Part shown: in pieces, positions 6,623 through 15,565 of the stretch
Numbering within the stretch: the first letter of the stretch is position 1
Layout of the letters: the number at the start of each line of letters is the position of its first letter
DNA from: Mycobacterium sp. IS-1742
GTDB lineage: Bacteria; Actinomycetota; Actinomycetes; Mycobacteriales; Mycobacteriaceae
DNA: 64,000 bases
Assembly: GCF_001500125.1 (NCBI RefSeq)
Contig: NZ_LQIV01000023.1
Location: forward strand, 298,408 to 362,407
Direction: 5' to 3'
Translations under genes and position numbers: made by a program
The notes under the pieces: generated by a model
What the model was told of the DNA's origin: nothing
Database searches by the model: none
Seen by the model: only the letters and a program-made list of their open reading frames with translations

Positions 6623-9280
6623 GTGACCGCCACCCCTGACGCCCACGCCGAATCCCTGCCCAAATCGTGGGAGCCGGGGGCGGTGGAGGCCGACATCTAC
6701 CAGGGCTGGGTGGACGCCGGGTACTTCGCCGCGGATCCGGCGAGTGACAAGCCGGCGTACTCGATCGTGCTGCCGCCGCCGAACGTGACCGGCAGCCTGC
6801 ACATGGGCCACGCACTCGACCACACGCTGATGGACGCGCTCACCCGGCGCAAGCGGATGCAGGGCTTCGAGGTGCTGTGGCTGCCCGGGATGGACCACGC
6901 CGGTATCGCCACCCAGACGCTGGTGGAGAAGCAACTCGCCGTCGACGGCAAGACCAAAGAGGACTTCGGCCGCGAACTGTTCATCGACAAGGTATGGGAC
7001 TGGAAGCGGGAGTCCGGCGGGACCATCGGCGCGCAGATGCGCAGGCTCGGCGACGGCGTCGACTGGAGCCGTGACCGGTTCACCATGGACGACGGCCTGT
7101 CCCGTGCCGTGCGCACCATCTTCAAGAAGCTCTACGACGCCGGCCTGATCTACCAGGCCGAGCGCCTGGTCAACTGGTCGCCCGTCCTGGAGACGGCGAT
7201 CAGCGACCTCGAGGTCAAATACGAAGACGTCGAGGGTGAGCTGGTGTCGTTCCGATACGGCTCGCTGTCGGATGACGAACCGCACATCATCGTCGCCACC
7301 ACCCGCGTGGAGACCATGCTCGGCGACACCGCGATCGCCGTGCACCCCGACGACGACCGCTATCGCGATCTGGTGGGGACCTCGCTGCCGCACCCGTTCT
7401 CGGATCGTCGCATCGTCATCGTCGCCGACACCCACGTCGATCCCGAATTCGGTACCGGCGCAGTCAAAGTCACCCCTGCGCATGACCCCAACGACTTCGA
7501 GATCGGGCTGCGGCATGCGCTGCCGATGCCCTCGATCATGGACACCAAGGGCCGCATCGACGGCACCGGAACCCAGTTCGACGGGATGGACCGGTTCGAG
7601 GCGCGGGTCAAGGTGCGCGAGGCGCTGGCCGAACAGGGCCGCATCGTCGCCGAGAAGCGGCCCTACCTGCACAGCGTCGGACACTCCGAACGCAGCGGCG
7701 AGCCGATCGAGCCGCGGCTGTCACTGCAGTGGTGGGTCAAGGTCGAGGCGCTGGCAAAGGCCGCCGGCGACGCGGTGCGCAACGGGCACACCGTGATCCA
7801 CCCACCCAGCCTGGAACCGCGCTGGTTCGCCTGGGTCGACAACATGCACGACTGGTGCATCTCCCGGCAGTTGTGGTGGGGCCACCGCATCCCGATCTGG
7901 CACGGGCCCGACGGCGAAACCGTCTGCGTCGGACCGGATGAGACCCCGCCGGCCGGCTGGGAACAGGATCCCGACGTGCTCGACACCTGGTTCTCCTCGG
8001 CGCTGTGGCCGTTCTCGACCATGGGGTGGCCCGACCGCACGCCCGAGCTGGAGAAGTTCTATCCGACCACGGTGCTGGTCACCGGATACGACATCCTGTT
8101 CTTCTGGGTGGCGCGGATGATGATGTTCGGCACTTTCGTCTCGGACGACCCCGCGATCACCCTCGACGGCGCGCGCACGGCGAACGTGCCGTTCGAGAAC
8201 GTCTTCCTGCACGGGCTGATCCGCGACGAGCACGGCCGCAAGATGAGCAAGTCCCGCGGCAACGGCATCGACCCGCTCGACTGGGTGGAGGCCTTCGGTG
8301 CCGATGCGCTGCGCTTCACACTAGCCCGCGGCGCGAGCCCCGGCGGCGACCTGGCGATCGGCGAGGACCACGCGCGCGCCTCGCGGAACTTCGCCACGAA
8401 ACTGTTCAACGCCACGCGATTCGCGTTGATGAACGGCGCCGCCCCGGCCCCGCTGCCCGACGTCGCGGCGCTCACCGACGCCGACCGGTGGATCCTCGGC
8501 CGGCTCGAGCAGGTGCGTGCAGAGGTCGACGCCGCCTTCGACGCCTACGAGTTCAGCCGGGCCTGCGAATCGCTGTACCACTTCGCGTGGGACGAGTTCT
8601 GCGACTGGTACGTCGAGCTCGCGAAAGTGCAACTGGGCGAGGGTGTTTCGCACACGACAGCGGTGCTCGCCGCCGTGCTGGACACCCTGCTCAAGCTGCT
8701 GCACCCGGTGATGCCGTTCGTCACCGAGGTGCTGTGGAAGACGCTGACCGGTGGCGAGTCGCTGGTGATCGCGGACTGGCCGCAGCCATCCGGCTTCCCG
8801 TTGGATTCGGTTGCGGCGCAACGTATCTCCGACACCCAGAAGCTGATCACCGAGGTGCGCCGGTTCCGCAGCGATCAGGGGCTGGCCGACCGGCAGCGGG
8901 TGCCCGCCAGGTTGTCCGACATCGAACCGGCCGGGCTGGACGACCACGTGCCCGCGGTGCGTGCCCTGGCCTGGCTGACCGATGCCGGCGACGGGTTCAC
9001 CCCGTCGGCGTCGGTCGAGGTGCGGCTGTCCGCGGGGACCGTCGTGGTCGAGGTGGACACCTCCGGCACCGTCGACGTCGCCGCCGAACGCCGCCGGCTC
9101 GAGAAGGACCTCGCCGCCGCGGAGAAGGAACTGAAGGGCACGACCGCGAAACTCGGCAACGACGCGTTCCTCGCCAAGGCGCCCGCGGAGGTGGTCGACA
9201 AGATCCGCACCCGCCAACAGGTGGCAGGCGAGGAGGTCGAGCGGATCACCGCACGCCTGGCCGGGCTGCCGTCGCAATGA
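6623..9280 (+). CDS. valS: Valyl-tRNA synthetase
   Basis: Class I aminoacyl-tRNA synthetase that charges tRNA-Val in the cytoplasm; 885 residues, normal for actinobacteria. The HIGH-type signature is His60-Met-Gly-His63 after PPPNVTGSL; the KMSKS loop is Lys540-Ser544 (RKMSKSRGNG). The large editing domain lies between. The C-terminal ~80 residues form the characteristic tRNA-binding coiled coil (AAERRRLEKDLAAAEKEL). Start GTG 6623 is set by the -10 box immediately upstream. It overlaps folC by ATGA, so translation is coupled. No T-box precedes it. Confidence 0.97.
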   Translation: MTATPDAHAESLPKSWEPGAVEADIYQGWVDAGYFAADPASDKPAYSIVLPPPNVTGSLHMGHALDHTLMDALTRRKRMQGFEVLWLPGMDHAGIATQTLVEKQLAVDGKTKEDFGRELFIDKVWDWKRESGGTIGAQMRRLGDGVDWSRDRFTMDDGLSRAVRTIFKKLYDAGLIYQAERLVNWSPVLETAISDLEVKYEDVEGELVSFRYGSLSDDEPHIIVATTRVETMLGDTAIAVHPDDDRYRDLVGTSLPHPFSDRRIVIVADTHVDPEFGTGAVKVTPAHDPNDFEIGLRHALPMPSIMDTKGRIDGTGTQFDGMDRFEARVKVREALAEQGRIVAEKRPYLHSVGHSERSGEPIEPRLSLQWWVKVEALAKAAGDAVRNGHTVIHPPSLEPRWFAWVDNMHDWCISRQLWWGHRIPIWHGPDGETVCVGPDETPPAGWEQDPDVLDTWFSSALWPFSTMGWPDRTPELEKFYPTTVLVTGYDILFFWVARMMMFGTFVSDDPAITLDGARTANVPFENVFLHGLIRDEHGRKMSKSRGNGIDPLDWVEAFGADALRFTLARGASPGGDLAIGEDHARASRNFATKLFNATRFALMNGAAPAPLPDVAALTDADRWILGRLEQVRAEVDAAFDAYEFSRACESLYHFAWDEFCDWYVELAKVQLGEGVSHTTAVLAAVLDTLLKLLHPVMPFVTEVLWKTLTGGESLVIADWPQPSGFPLDSVAAQRISDTQKLITEVRRFRSDQGLADRQRVPARLSDIEPAGLDDHVPAVRALAWLTDAGDGFTPSASVEVRLSAGTVVVEVDTSGTVDVAAERRRLEKDLAAAEKELKGTTAKLGNDAFLAKAPAEVVDKIRTRQQVAGEEVERITARLAGLPSQ

Positions 9281-10686
9281 CCCGGCCCGAGCCGACCCCG
9301 GACGAGATCGCCGCGTTGCTGCAGGTCGAGCACCTGCTCGACGCCCGCTGGCCGGAGACCAGGATCGAGCCGACCACCGCGCGGATCAGCGCACTGCTCG
9401 AGATGCTCGGCTCCCCTCAGCGCGGCTACCCGTCGATCCACATCGCAGGCACCAACGGCAAGACGTCGGTGGCCCGCATGATCGATGCGCTGCTCACCGC
9501 GCTCAGCCGGCGGACCGGCCGGACCACCAGCCCGCACCTGCAGTCGGCGGTCGAGCGCATCGCCATCGACGGTGAACCGATCTCGCCGGGCCGCTACGTC
9601 GAGGTCTACCGCGAGATCGAACCGTTCGTCCAGATGGTCGACGAGCAGTCCGAGGCGGCCGGCGGACCGCGGCTGAGCAAGTTCGAGGTGCTCACCGCCA
9701 TGGCCTTCGCCGCATTCGCCGACGCACCCGTTGACGTCGCGGTCGTCGAGGTCGGCATGGGCGGCCGGTGGGACGCCACCAACGTCGTCAACGCCCCGGT
9801 TGCGGTGATCACCCCGATCGGCATCGACCACGCCGACTACCTGGGCGACACGATCGCCGGGATCGCGGGGGAGAAGGCGGGCATCATCACCCGTCAACCC
9901 GACGACCTGGTGCCGACCGACACCGTCGCGGTGATCGGGCGCCAGGCGCCCGAGGCCATGGAGGTGCTGCTGGCCGAGGCGGTCCGCGCGGACGCCGCGG
10001 TCGCGCGCGAGGACTCCGAATTCGCCGTGCTGTCCCGCCAGGTCGCCGTCGGCGGCCAGCTCCTCGAACTGCAGGGACTCGGCGGTGTGTATCCGGAGAT
10101 CTTCCTGCCGCTGCACGGGGAACATCAGGCCCACAACGCGGTTCTGGCACTCGCGGCGGTCGAGGCGTTCTTCGGCGCGGGAGCGGAACGCCAACTCGAC
10201 CTCGACGCGGTCCGGGCCGGTTTCGCGGCCGCCGCCAGCCCCGGCCGGCTGGAACGGCTGCGCAGTGCGCCGACGGTGTTCGTCGACGCGGCGCACAACC
10301 CCGCCGGCGCCGCCGCGTTGGCCGACGCGCTGCAGACCGAATTCGACTTCCGCTTCCTCGTCGCGGTGGTGTCGGTGATGGGGGACAAGGACGTCGACGG
10401 GATCCTTGCGGCGCTCGAACCGGCGTTCGACCAGATCGTCGTCACCCACAACGGTTCGCCGCGGGCGCTCGACGTCGAGGCGCTCGCGGTGCGCGCCGAG
10501 GAGCGCTTCGGACCCGAACGCGTGATCCGGGCCGCCACACTGCCCGACGCCATCGAGACCGCGACCGCGGTGGTCGAGGACTCCGGCGGCGACGGCGAAG
10601 GACTCTCCGGCGCCGGGATGGTCATCACCGGGTCGGTGGTCACCGCCGGGGCCGCGCGCACCCTGTTCGGGAGGGATCCGCAGTGA
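9277..10686 (+). CDS. folC: Dihydrofolate synthase / folylpolyglutamate synthase
   Basis: A 469-residue Mur-ligase-family enzyme that joins dihydropteroate to Glu and extends the polyglutamate tail of folates. The P-loop is IAGTNGKTSVA (Gly58-Lys62), followed by the folate-loop region TSPHLQSAVERI, then HADYLGDT and EKAGII segments typical of the family. The C-terminal domain contains VDAAHNPAGA. The ATG at 9277 overlaps the valS stop by four bases (ATGA). The next gene starts within its stop codon, so valS-folC-10683 is a tight operon. Confidence 0.95.
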   Translation: MTRPEPTPDEIAALLQVEHLLDARWPETRIEPTTARISALLEMLGSPQRGYPSIHIAGTNGKTSVARMIDALLTALSRRTGRTTSPHLQSAVERIAIDGEPISPGRYVEVYREIEPFVQMVDEQSEAAGGPRLSKFEVLTAMAFAAFADAPVDVAVVEVGMGGRWDATNVVNAPVAVITPIGIDHADYLGDTIAGIAGEKAGIITRQPDDLVPTDTVAVIGRQAPEAMEVLLAEAVRADAAVAREDSEFAVLSRQVAVGGQLLELQGLGGVYPEIFLPLHGEHQAHNAVLALAAVEAFFGAGAERQLDLDAVRAGFAAAASPGRLERLRSAPTVFVDAAHNPAGAAALADALQTEFDFRFLVAVVSVMGDKDVDGILAALEPAFDQIVVTHNGSPRALDVEALAVRAEERFGPERVIRAATLPDAIETATAVVEDSGGDGEGLSGAGMVITGSVVTAGAARTLFGRDPQ

Positions 10687-11078
10687 GCGAGCAGCCCGCA
10701 CCGCAGGCGCCCGACCCGTGGCGCAGCTTCCGCGGGGTGATGGCGGGCACGCTCATCCTGGAAGCGATCGTGGTGCTGCTGGCGCTGCCGGTGGTGTCCG
10801 TCTCCCACGGCGGCCTGACCGCCACCAGCGGTGGGTTCCTCATCTGTTTCGCCGTCGTGCTGATCCTGCTGTGCGGCGTCCAGGGCCGGCCCTGGGCGCT
10901 GTGGGCGAACCTCGGTCTGCAGGTGGTGCTCATCGCGGGGTTTTTCATCCACGCGGCCATCGGCTTCATCGGGGTGGTGTTCGCCGCCGTGTGGGGTTTG
11001 ATCGTGTACCTGCGGGCCGAGGTGCGGCGGCGGGAGAAGCGCGGGTTGCTGCCTGGTCAGCAGAGCGCCGAGGACTGA
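10683..11078 (+). CDS. Small integral membrane protein (DUF4233 type)
   Basis: A 131-residue protein with a hydrophilic N-terminus, about four hydrophobic helices (residues ~20-40, 46-65, 72-85, 88-108) and a basic, charged C-terminus (RAEVRRREKRG). It corresponds in position and size to M. tuberculosis Rv2446c, of unknown function, as I recall it. The GTG start at 10683 overlaps the folC stop, so translation is coupled. Conserved placement between folC and ndk is the only functional hint. Confidence 0.85.
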   Translation: MSEQPAPQAPDPWRSFRGVMAGTLILEAIVVLLALPVVSVSHGGLTATSGGFLICFAVVLILLCGVQGRPWALWANLGLQVVLIAGFFIHAAIGFIGVVFAAVWGLIVYLRAEVRRREKRGLLPGQQSAED

Positions 11079-11096
11079 CCGGGCACCGTGCTGCAG

Positions 11097-11109
11097 TACG
11101 CTGTGCGCC
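11097..11109 (+). promoter_or_regulatory. Leaderless promoter of ndk
   Basis: TACGCT at 11097-11102 fits the TANNNT -10 consensus, and seven bases later comes the ndk GTG. This gives ndk its own leaderless transcript in addition to any read-through from folC. Confidence 0.5.
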
Positions 11110-11520
11110 GTGACTGAGCGGACCCTGGTGTTGATCAAGCCCGACGGCGTGCAACGGCGCCTGGTCGGGGAAATCCTCGGCCGGATCGAGCGGAAAGGCC
11201 TGACCCTCGCGGCTCTCGAGCTGAAGACGGTCAGCGACGACCTGGCCCGGCGGCACTACGCCGAGCACGAGGGCAAGCCGTTCTTCGATTCGCTGCTGGA
11301 ATTCATCACCTCCGGGCCCGTCGTCGCCGCAATCGTCGAGGGTCCCCGGGCGATCGCCGCGTTCCGTCAGATCGCAGGCGGCACCGATCCGGTGGAGAAG
11401 GCCACACCCGGCACCATCCGCGGCGACCTGGCGTTGGTGACCCAGGACAACCTGGTGCACGGCTCCGACTCGCCGGAGTCCGCGGCCCGCGAGATCGACC
11501 TCTGGTTCCCCGGCCGCTGA
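11110..11520 (+). CDS. ndk: Nucleoside diphosphate kinase
   Basis: A 136-residue cytoplasmic enzyme that transfers gamma-phosphate between nucleoside tri- and diphosphates through a phosphohistidine. The full family pattern is present: TLVLIKPDGVQR at the N-terminus and the active-site His117 in NLVHGSDSPESA. Length is exactly typical. The GTG start follows a -10 box by seven bases, and no Shine-Dalgarno is seen, as expected for a leaderless gene. Confidence 0.97.
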   Translation: MTERTLVLIKPDGVQRRLVGEILGRIERKGLTLAALELKTVSDDLARRHYAEHEGKPFFDSLLEFITSGPVVAAIVEGPRAIAAFRQIAGGTDPVEKATPGTIRGDLALVTQDNLVHGSDSPESAAREIDLWFPGR

Positions 11521-11815
11521 CGCTGTTCGCGGCGCCTGGTCTTGGGGCGCCGTGTCGTGTGGGATACTGGTCGCGGGTAGCCGGACTTCAACCGGAGTTC
11601 GTCGCCCGAATGAAGACTTCGACGTGCGCGACCACCGTGAACGCGGTGCGGCGCCGACCGTCCAGCCGTCATTCAGCCAGGCACTGAGTGGGTTCTGACC
11701 TAGGGCCGCTCGGAGCGAGACCACAACAAGCCCGGGGAAGTCCTACCGGGCACAACAGCGGAAGCCCTCGCGTGGCCGCGTCGACACGACGCGCCCGGGG
11801 GCTTGAGGAGAATAC
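11521..11815 (+). promoter_or_regulatory. Structured 5' leader of rne
   Basis: This 295-nt gap holds a possible -10 (GATACT, 11563-11568) with a weak -35 17 nt upstream, implying a leader of about 240 nt. Two hairpins can be drawn: GCCCGG/CCGGGC (11730-11751), and a stacked structure with AAGCCC (11762-11767) pairing to GGGCTT (11799-11804) around a perfect 7-bp stem CGCGTCG-ACA-CGACGCG (11777-11793). The basal stem ends directly before the GAGGAG ribosome-binding site (11805-11810). In E. coli, RNase E controls its own message through leader hairpins; similar control here is inference. Confidence 0.5.
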
Positions 11816-14725
11816 GTGGCCGACAGTGAAAATACTCAAGCCCAAGACTCACCGGACTCGGCAGAAGAGATCCACGCAGCCGAAACGCCTCGCGAGAGAC
11901 TTCCCGAACGCCTGAGGGTCCATTCACTGGCCCGGGTGCTGGGCACCACCAGCAGGCGGGTGCTCGACGCGCTGGCCGAACTCGACGGCCGCGCCCGCAG
12001 CGCGCACTCGACCGTGGACAAGACCGAGGCCGAGAAGGTGCGCGAAGTGCTGGCCGGCGGCGACGGGGAGACCCGAGCCGAGCCGGTCGCCGAGGTCCCG
12101 GAGATCCCCGAGGTTCCCGACACGCCCGACGTCACCGAGGTGACCGTCGAGACGGTCGAGGCCGTCGAGGTCGCGATCGACATCCCCGCCGCCGACGGCG
12201 AGGAGTCCTTTGCGCCCGACCAGGAGCCCGAGTCCCGGCTGATCCTCGAGACCGCCGGGGTCGAGCGGGCGGACTACCTTCCGCTGTTCGTCGCACCCCA
12301 GCCGGTGCGGTTCGAGCCCGCCGACGACGACGAGGACGACGAGGACGACGACACCGCCGCGTCGGCCGACAGCGAGGACGACGACGAGGACGACCAGTCC
12401 GAGCGGCCCGCGGCACGGCGCCGGCGGCGTGGACGCCGGGGCCGGGGCCGGGGCCGGGGCGAGCAGAGCGACGACAACGGCGATGCCGACACCGCCGAGG
12501 CCGCCGAGCCGAAGACCGACGGTCAGGCCGACTCCGATCAGGACACCGGCGACGACTCCGAGGACGACAGCGACGAGGACACCTCGGGCGGTGACGGCAG
12601 TTCGCGCCGACGCCGCCGCAGGCGCCGGCGCAAGTCCGGCTCCTCGGACGACTCCGACAACGGCTCACCCGACGATCCGCCGAACACCGTCGTTCACGAA
12701 CGCCCGCCGCGCGAGCGGGGCGGCAAGTCCGGCGACAGCGACGACAACGAGATCCAGGGCATCAGCGGCTCGACGCGGCTGGAAGCCAAACGGCAGCGCC
12801 GCCGCGACCGCCGCGACGCCGGTCGCCGCCGCCCGCCGATCCTGTCCGAGGCGGAGTTCCTGGCCCGCCGCGAGGCCGTCGAACGCGTCATGGTGGTGCG
12901 CGACAAGGTCCGCACCGAACCGCCCCACGAGGGCGCGCGCTACACCCAGATCGCCGTGCTCGAGGACGGCGTCGTCGTCGAACACTTCGTGACGTCGCCG
13001 GCGTCGGCGTCGCTGGTCGGCAACATCTACCTCGGCATCGTGCAGAACGTGTTGCCCTCGATGGAGGCGGCGTTCGTCGACATCGGCCGCGGCCGCAACG
13101 GCGTGCTCTACGCCGGTGAGGTGAACTGGGAGGCCGCGGGTCTGGGCGGGCAGAACCGCAAGATCGAGCAGGCCCTCAAACCGGGCGACTACGTCGTCGT
13201 GCAGGTCAGCAAGGACCCCGTCGGGCACAAGGGCGCCCGCCTGACCACCCAGGTGTCGCTGGCCGGCCGCTATCTGGTGTACGTGCCGGGTGCGTCGTCG
13301 ACCGGGATCAGCCGCAAGCTGCCCGACACCGAGCGGCAACGGCTCAAGGAGATTCTGCGCGAAGTGGTCCCCGCCGACGCGGGCGTGATCATCCGCACGG
13401 CGTCCGAGGGCGTCAAGGAAGACGACATCCGCTCGGATGTGAACCGTCTGCAGGAACGCTGGACGCAGATCGAGACGAAGGCCGCCGAGATCACCGCGAA
13501 GAAGGCCGGCGCCGCCGTCGCGCTCTACGAAGAGCCCGACGTGCTGGTCAAGGTGATCCGCGATCTGTTCAACGAGGACTTCTCCGGGCTGATCGTCTCC
13601 GGTGACGAGGCCTGGAACACCATCAACTCCTACGTCGAGTCCGTGGCGCCCGATCTGATGCCGCGCCTGACCAAGTACGAGCCCGCCGGCGACGGCGACC
13701 GTCCCGACGTGTTCGCCGTGCACCGCATCGACGAGCAGCTCGCCAAGGCGATGGACCGCAAGGTGTGGCTGCCCTCCGGCGGCACCCTCGTGATCGACCG
13801 GACCGAGGCGATGACCGTCGTCGACGTCAACACCGGGAAGTTCACCGGTTCGGGCGGCAACCTCGAGCAGACCGTCACCCGCAACAACCTCGAGGCGGCC
13901 GAGGAGATCGTGCGCCAGCTGCGGCTGCGCGACATCGGCGGCATCATCGTCATCGACTTCATCGACATGGTGCTCGAGTCGAACCGCGATCTGGTGTTGC
14001 GCCGGCTGACCGAGGCGCTGGCCCGTGACCGCACCCGCCACCAGGTGTCCGAGGTGACGTCGCTCGGCCTGGTCCAGCTGACCCGTAAGCGCCTGGGCAC
14101 GGGCCTGATCGAGGCGTTCTCCACACCGTGTCCGCACTGCGCGGGCCGCGGCATCGTGTTGCACGGCGACCCGATCGACAACGCGTCGGGCCCCGGTCGC
14201 GGCAAGTCAGAGCCGGGGACCGGCAGACGCAGCAAGCGCGGCAAGAAGGGCGGCAAGCCCGAGGAGGTGCCGGTGGCCAAGGTGCCGCCCCACCCCGCCG
14301 GTGAACACCCGATGTTCAAGGCGATGGCCGCCGCCAACGGCCGAGACGGCGACGACGCCGACGACGATTCCGACGACGAGACCCGGCAGGTCGGCGCTTC
14401 CGAGGACGACACCGCGGAGAAGGTGCACGACTCCGTCGGTGAGGAACTCGACGACGAGGACTTCGAGGATTCGGACGACTCCGACGACGACTCGGATGAC
14501 GAGGACGCCGACGAGATCGACCTCGACAACGACGACGACGAAGAGGACGACGACATCGAGGTCCTCGACGACGACGAGGAAGACTCCGATGAGGATTCCG
14601 AGGACGACGAGGACTCCGACGAGGACTCCGACGACGAGGACGAACCCGAGGTGATCGCGGTCCCGGCGCGGCGTCCGCGGCGACGCGCGGCCGCGCGTCC
14701 GGCGGGTCCGCCCAGCAGCGAGTAG
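11816..14725 (+). CDS. rne: Ribonuclease E/G family endoribonuclease
   Basis: A 969-residue RNase E, the central endonuclease of mRNA decay and rRNA processing. The catalytic core lies in the middle, as in mycobacteria: an S1-like domain near residues 380-460 (VGNIYLGIVQNVLPSMEAAFVD split by a few residues), DNase-I-like active-site region VVDVNTGKFTG and IGGIIVIDFIDM, and the zinc-link CPHCAGRG. It is flanked by a long N-terminal region with Arg-rich and Asp/Glu blocks and by a ~170-residue C-terminal tail almost entirely of Asp, Glu and Ser. These disordered arms scaffold degradosome partners in relatives. GTG start 11816 follows GAGGAG by five bases. Confidence 0.96.
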   Translation: MADSENTQAQDSPDSAEEIHAAETPRERLPERLRVHSLARVLGTTSRRVLDALAELDGRARSAHSTVDKTEAEKVREVLAGGDGETRAEPVAEVPEIPEVPDTPDVTEVTVETVEAVEVAIDIPAADGEESFAPDQEPESRLILETAGVERADYLPLFVAPQPVRFEPADDDEDDEDDDTAASADSEDDDEDDQSERPAARRRRRGRRGRGRGRGEQSDDNGDADTAEAAEPKTDGQADSDQDTGDDSEDDSDEDTSGGDGSSRRRRRRRRRKSGSSDDSDNGSPDDPPNTVVHERPPRERGGKSGDSDDNEIQGISGSTRLEAKRQRRRDRRDAGRRRPPILSEAEFLARREAVERVMVVRDKVRTEPPHEGARYTQIAVLEDGVVVEHFVTSPASASLVGNIYLGIVQNVLPSMEAAFVDIGRGRNGVLYAGEVNWEAAGLGGQNRKIEQALKPGDYVVVQVSKDPVGHKGARLTTQVSLAGRYLVYVPGASSTGISRKLPDTERQRLKEILREVVPADAGVIIRTASEGVKEDDIRSDVNRLQERWTQIETKAAEITAKKAGAAVALYEEPDVLVKVIRDLFNEDFSGLIVSGDEAWNTINSYVESVAPDLMPRLTKYEPAGDGDRPDVFAVHRIDEQLAKAMDRKVWLPSGGTLVIDRTEAMTVVDVNTGKFTGSGGNLEQTVTRNNLEAAEEIVRQLRLRDIGGIIVIDFIDMVLESNRDLVLRRLTEALARDRTRHQVSEVTSLGLVQLTRKRLGTGLIEAFSTPCPHCAGRGIVLHGDPIDNASGPGRGKSEPGTGRRSKRGKKGGKPEEVPVAKVPPHPAGEHPMFKAMAAANGRDGDDADDDSDDETRQVGASEDDTAEKVHDSVGEELDDEDFEDSDDSDDDSDDEDADEIDLDNDDDEEDDDIEVLDDDEEDSDEDSEDDEDSDEDSDDEDEPEVIAVPARRPRRRAAARPAGPPSSE

Positions 14726-14730
14726 GCGGT

Positions 14731-14760
14731 TTGACCCTTTCCCTGCTGGTCACGTACCCT
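14731..14760 (+). promoter_or_regulatory. Promoter of rplU-rpmA
   Basis: TTGACC (14731-14736) and TACCCT (14755-14760) are separated by 18 bases, a near-consensus housekeeping promoter just after the rne stop. It leaves a leader of about 120 nt before rplU, in which I see no clear L21-binding motif. Confidence 0.65.
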
Positions 14761-14887
14761 TGACCAGTTGCCGCCAGGCTGACTGCCGGCGGCGGCGGGA
14801 TCGAATCGACACCCGCACCCAGACCCGCGCACGCAGCCCCCGGGCAACGCAGTGCGCGCACCGGCTACGGAAGAGGACTAGGACACG

Positions 14888-15199
14888 ATGGCGAGTTACG
14901 CAATCGTCAAGACCGGCGGCAAGCAGTACAAGGTCGCCGTTGGTGATGTGGTCAAGGTCGAGAAGCTCGACTCCGAGCCGGGCGCCTCGGTGTCGCTGCC
15001 GGTCGCGCTGGTCGTCGACGGTGCCAACGTCACCGCCAAGGCCGAGGACCTGGCCAAGGTCGCGGTCACCGGTGAGGTGCTCGAGCACACCAAGGGCCCG
15101 AAGATCCGGATCCACAAGTTCAAGAACAAGACCGGCTACCACAAGCGTCAGGGCCACCGTCAGCAGCTGACGGTCCTGCGCGTCACCGGCATCAAGTAA
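14888..15199 (+). CDS. rplU: 50S ribosomal protein L21
   Basis: A 103-residue protein of the large ribosomal subunit that binds 23S rRNA. The N-terminus (ASYAIVKTGGKQYKV) and the C-terminal block with KFKNKTGYHKRQGHRQ are full family signatures. ATG start follows GAGGAC. It is 14 nt upstream of rpmA, the universal rplU-rpmA pair. Confidence 0.97.
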   Translation: MASYAIVKTGGKQYKVAVGDVVKVEKLDSEPGASVSLPVALVVDGANVTAKAEDLAKVAVTGEVLEHTKGPKIRIHKFKNKTGYHKRQGHRQQLTVLRVTGIK

Positions 15200-15213
15200 C
15201 TGGAGGCGAAGAC

Positions 15214-15474
15214 ATGGCACACAAGAAGGGCGCGTCCAGCTCGCGCAACGGTCGTGATTCCGCCGCCCAGCGGCTCGGTGTGAAGCGCTTCGGCGGTCAG
15301 GTCGTCAAGGCCGGCGAGATCATCGTGCGCCAGCGCGGCACCCATTTCCATCCCGGCACCAACGTCGGCCGTGGCGGCGACGACACGCTGTTCGCCACCG
15401 CACCCGGTTCCGTCGAATTCGGGAGCCGTCGCGGTCGCAAGACCGTCAACATCGTTCCGGTCGCTCGGGACTGA
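15214..15474 (+). CDS. rpmA: 50S ribosomal protein L27
   Basis: An 86-residue large-subunit protein whose N-terminus reaches the peptidyl-transferase centre. It starts MAHKKGASSSRNGRDS and contains GVKRFGGQ and RQRGTHFHPG, the diagnostic L27 motifs. There is no cleavable N-terminal extension of the Firmicutes type. The ribosome-binding site is TGGAGG. A large inverted repeat separates it from obg. Confidence 0.97.
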   Translation: MAHKKGASSSRNGRDSAAQRLGVKRFGGQVVKAGEIIVRQRGTHFHPGTNVGRGGDDTLFATAPGSVEFGSRRGRKTVNIVPVARD

Positions 15475-15482
15475 CAACACCC

Positions 15483-15565
15483 GGGACTTACGCCAATGTG
15501 AAGCTGCTGCGAATTTCCCCCGGGATTCTCGCAGCAGCTTCACGTTCGTTCGAGAGGTAAGTCCC
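15483..15565 (+). promoter_or_regulatory. Two-tier inverted repeat enclosing the obg ribosome-binding site
   Basis: An inner perfect 15-bp stem, GTGAAGCTGCTGCGA at 15498-15512 with its complement at 15529-15543, has a 16-nt loop. An outer perfect 9-bp stem, GGGACTTAC at 15483-15491, pairs with GTAAGTCCC at 15557-15565. The outer 3' arm ends on the base before the obg ATG (15566), and GAGAGG, the likely ribosome-binding site, lies at its edge. No T-run follows, so it is not an ordinary terminator. Possible roles are translational control of obg or processing of the rpmA-obg message. Confidence 0.7.

Noticed and set aside
8005..9276. Extension of the folC frame upstream through valS
   Set aside because: The extension lies inside valS in another frame. 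FolC homologues begin at the ATG overlapping the valS stop.
11688..11915. 75-codon frame across the rne leader and start
   Set aside because: It overlaps rne in another frame and lacks a ribosome-binding site; the leader is better explained as structured RNA.
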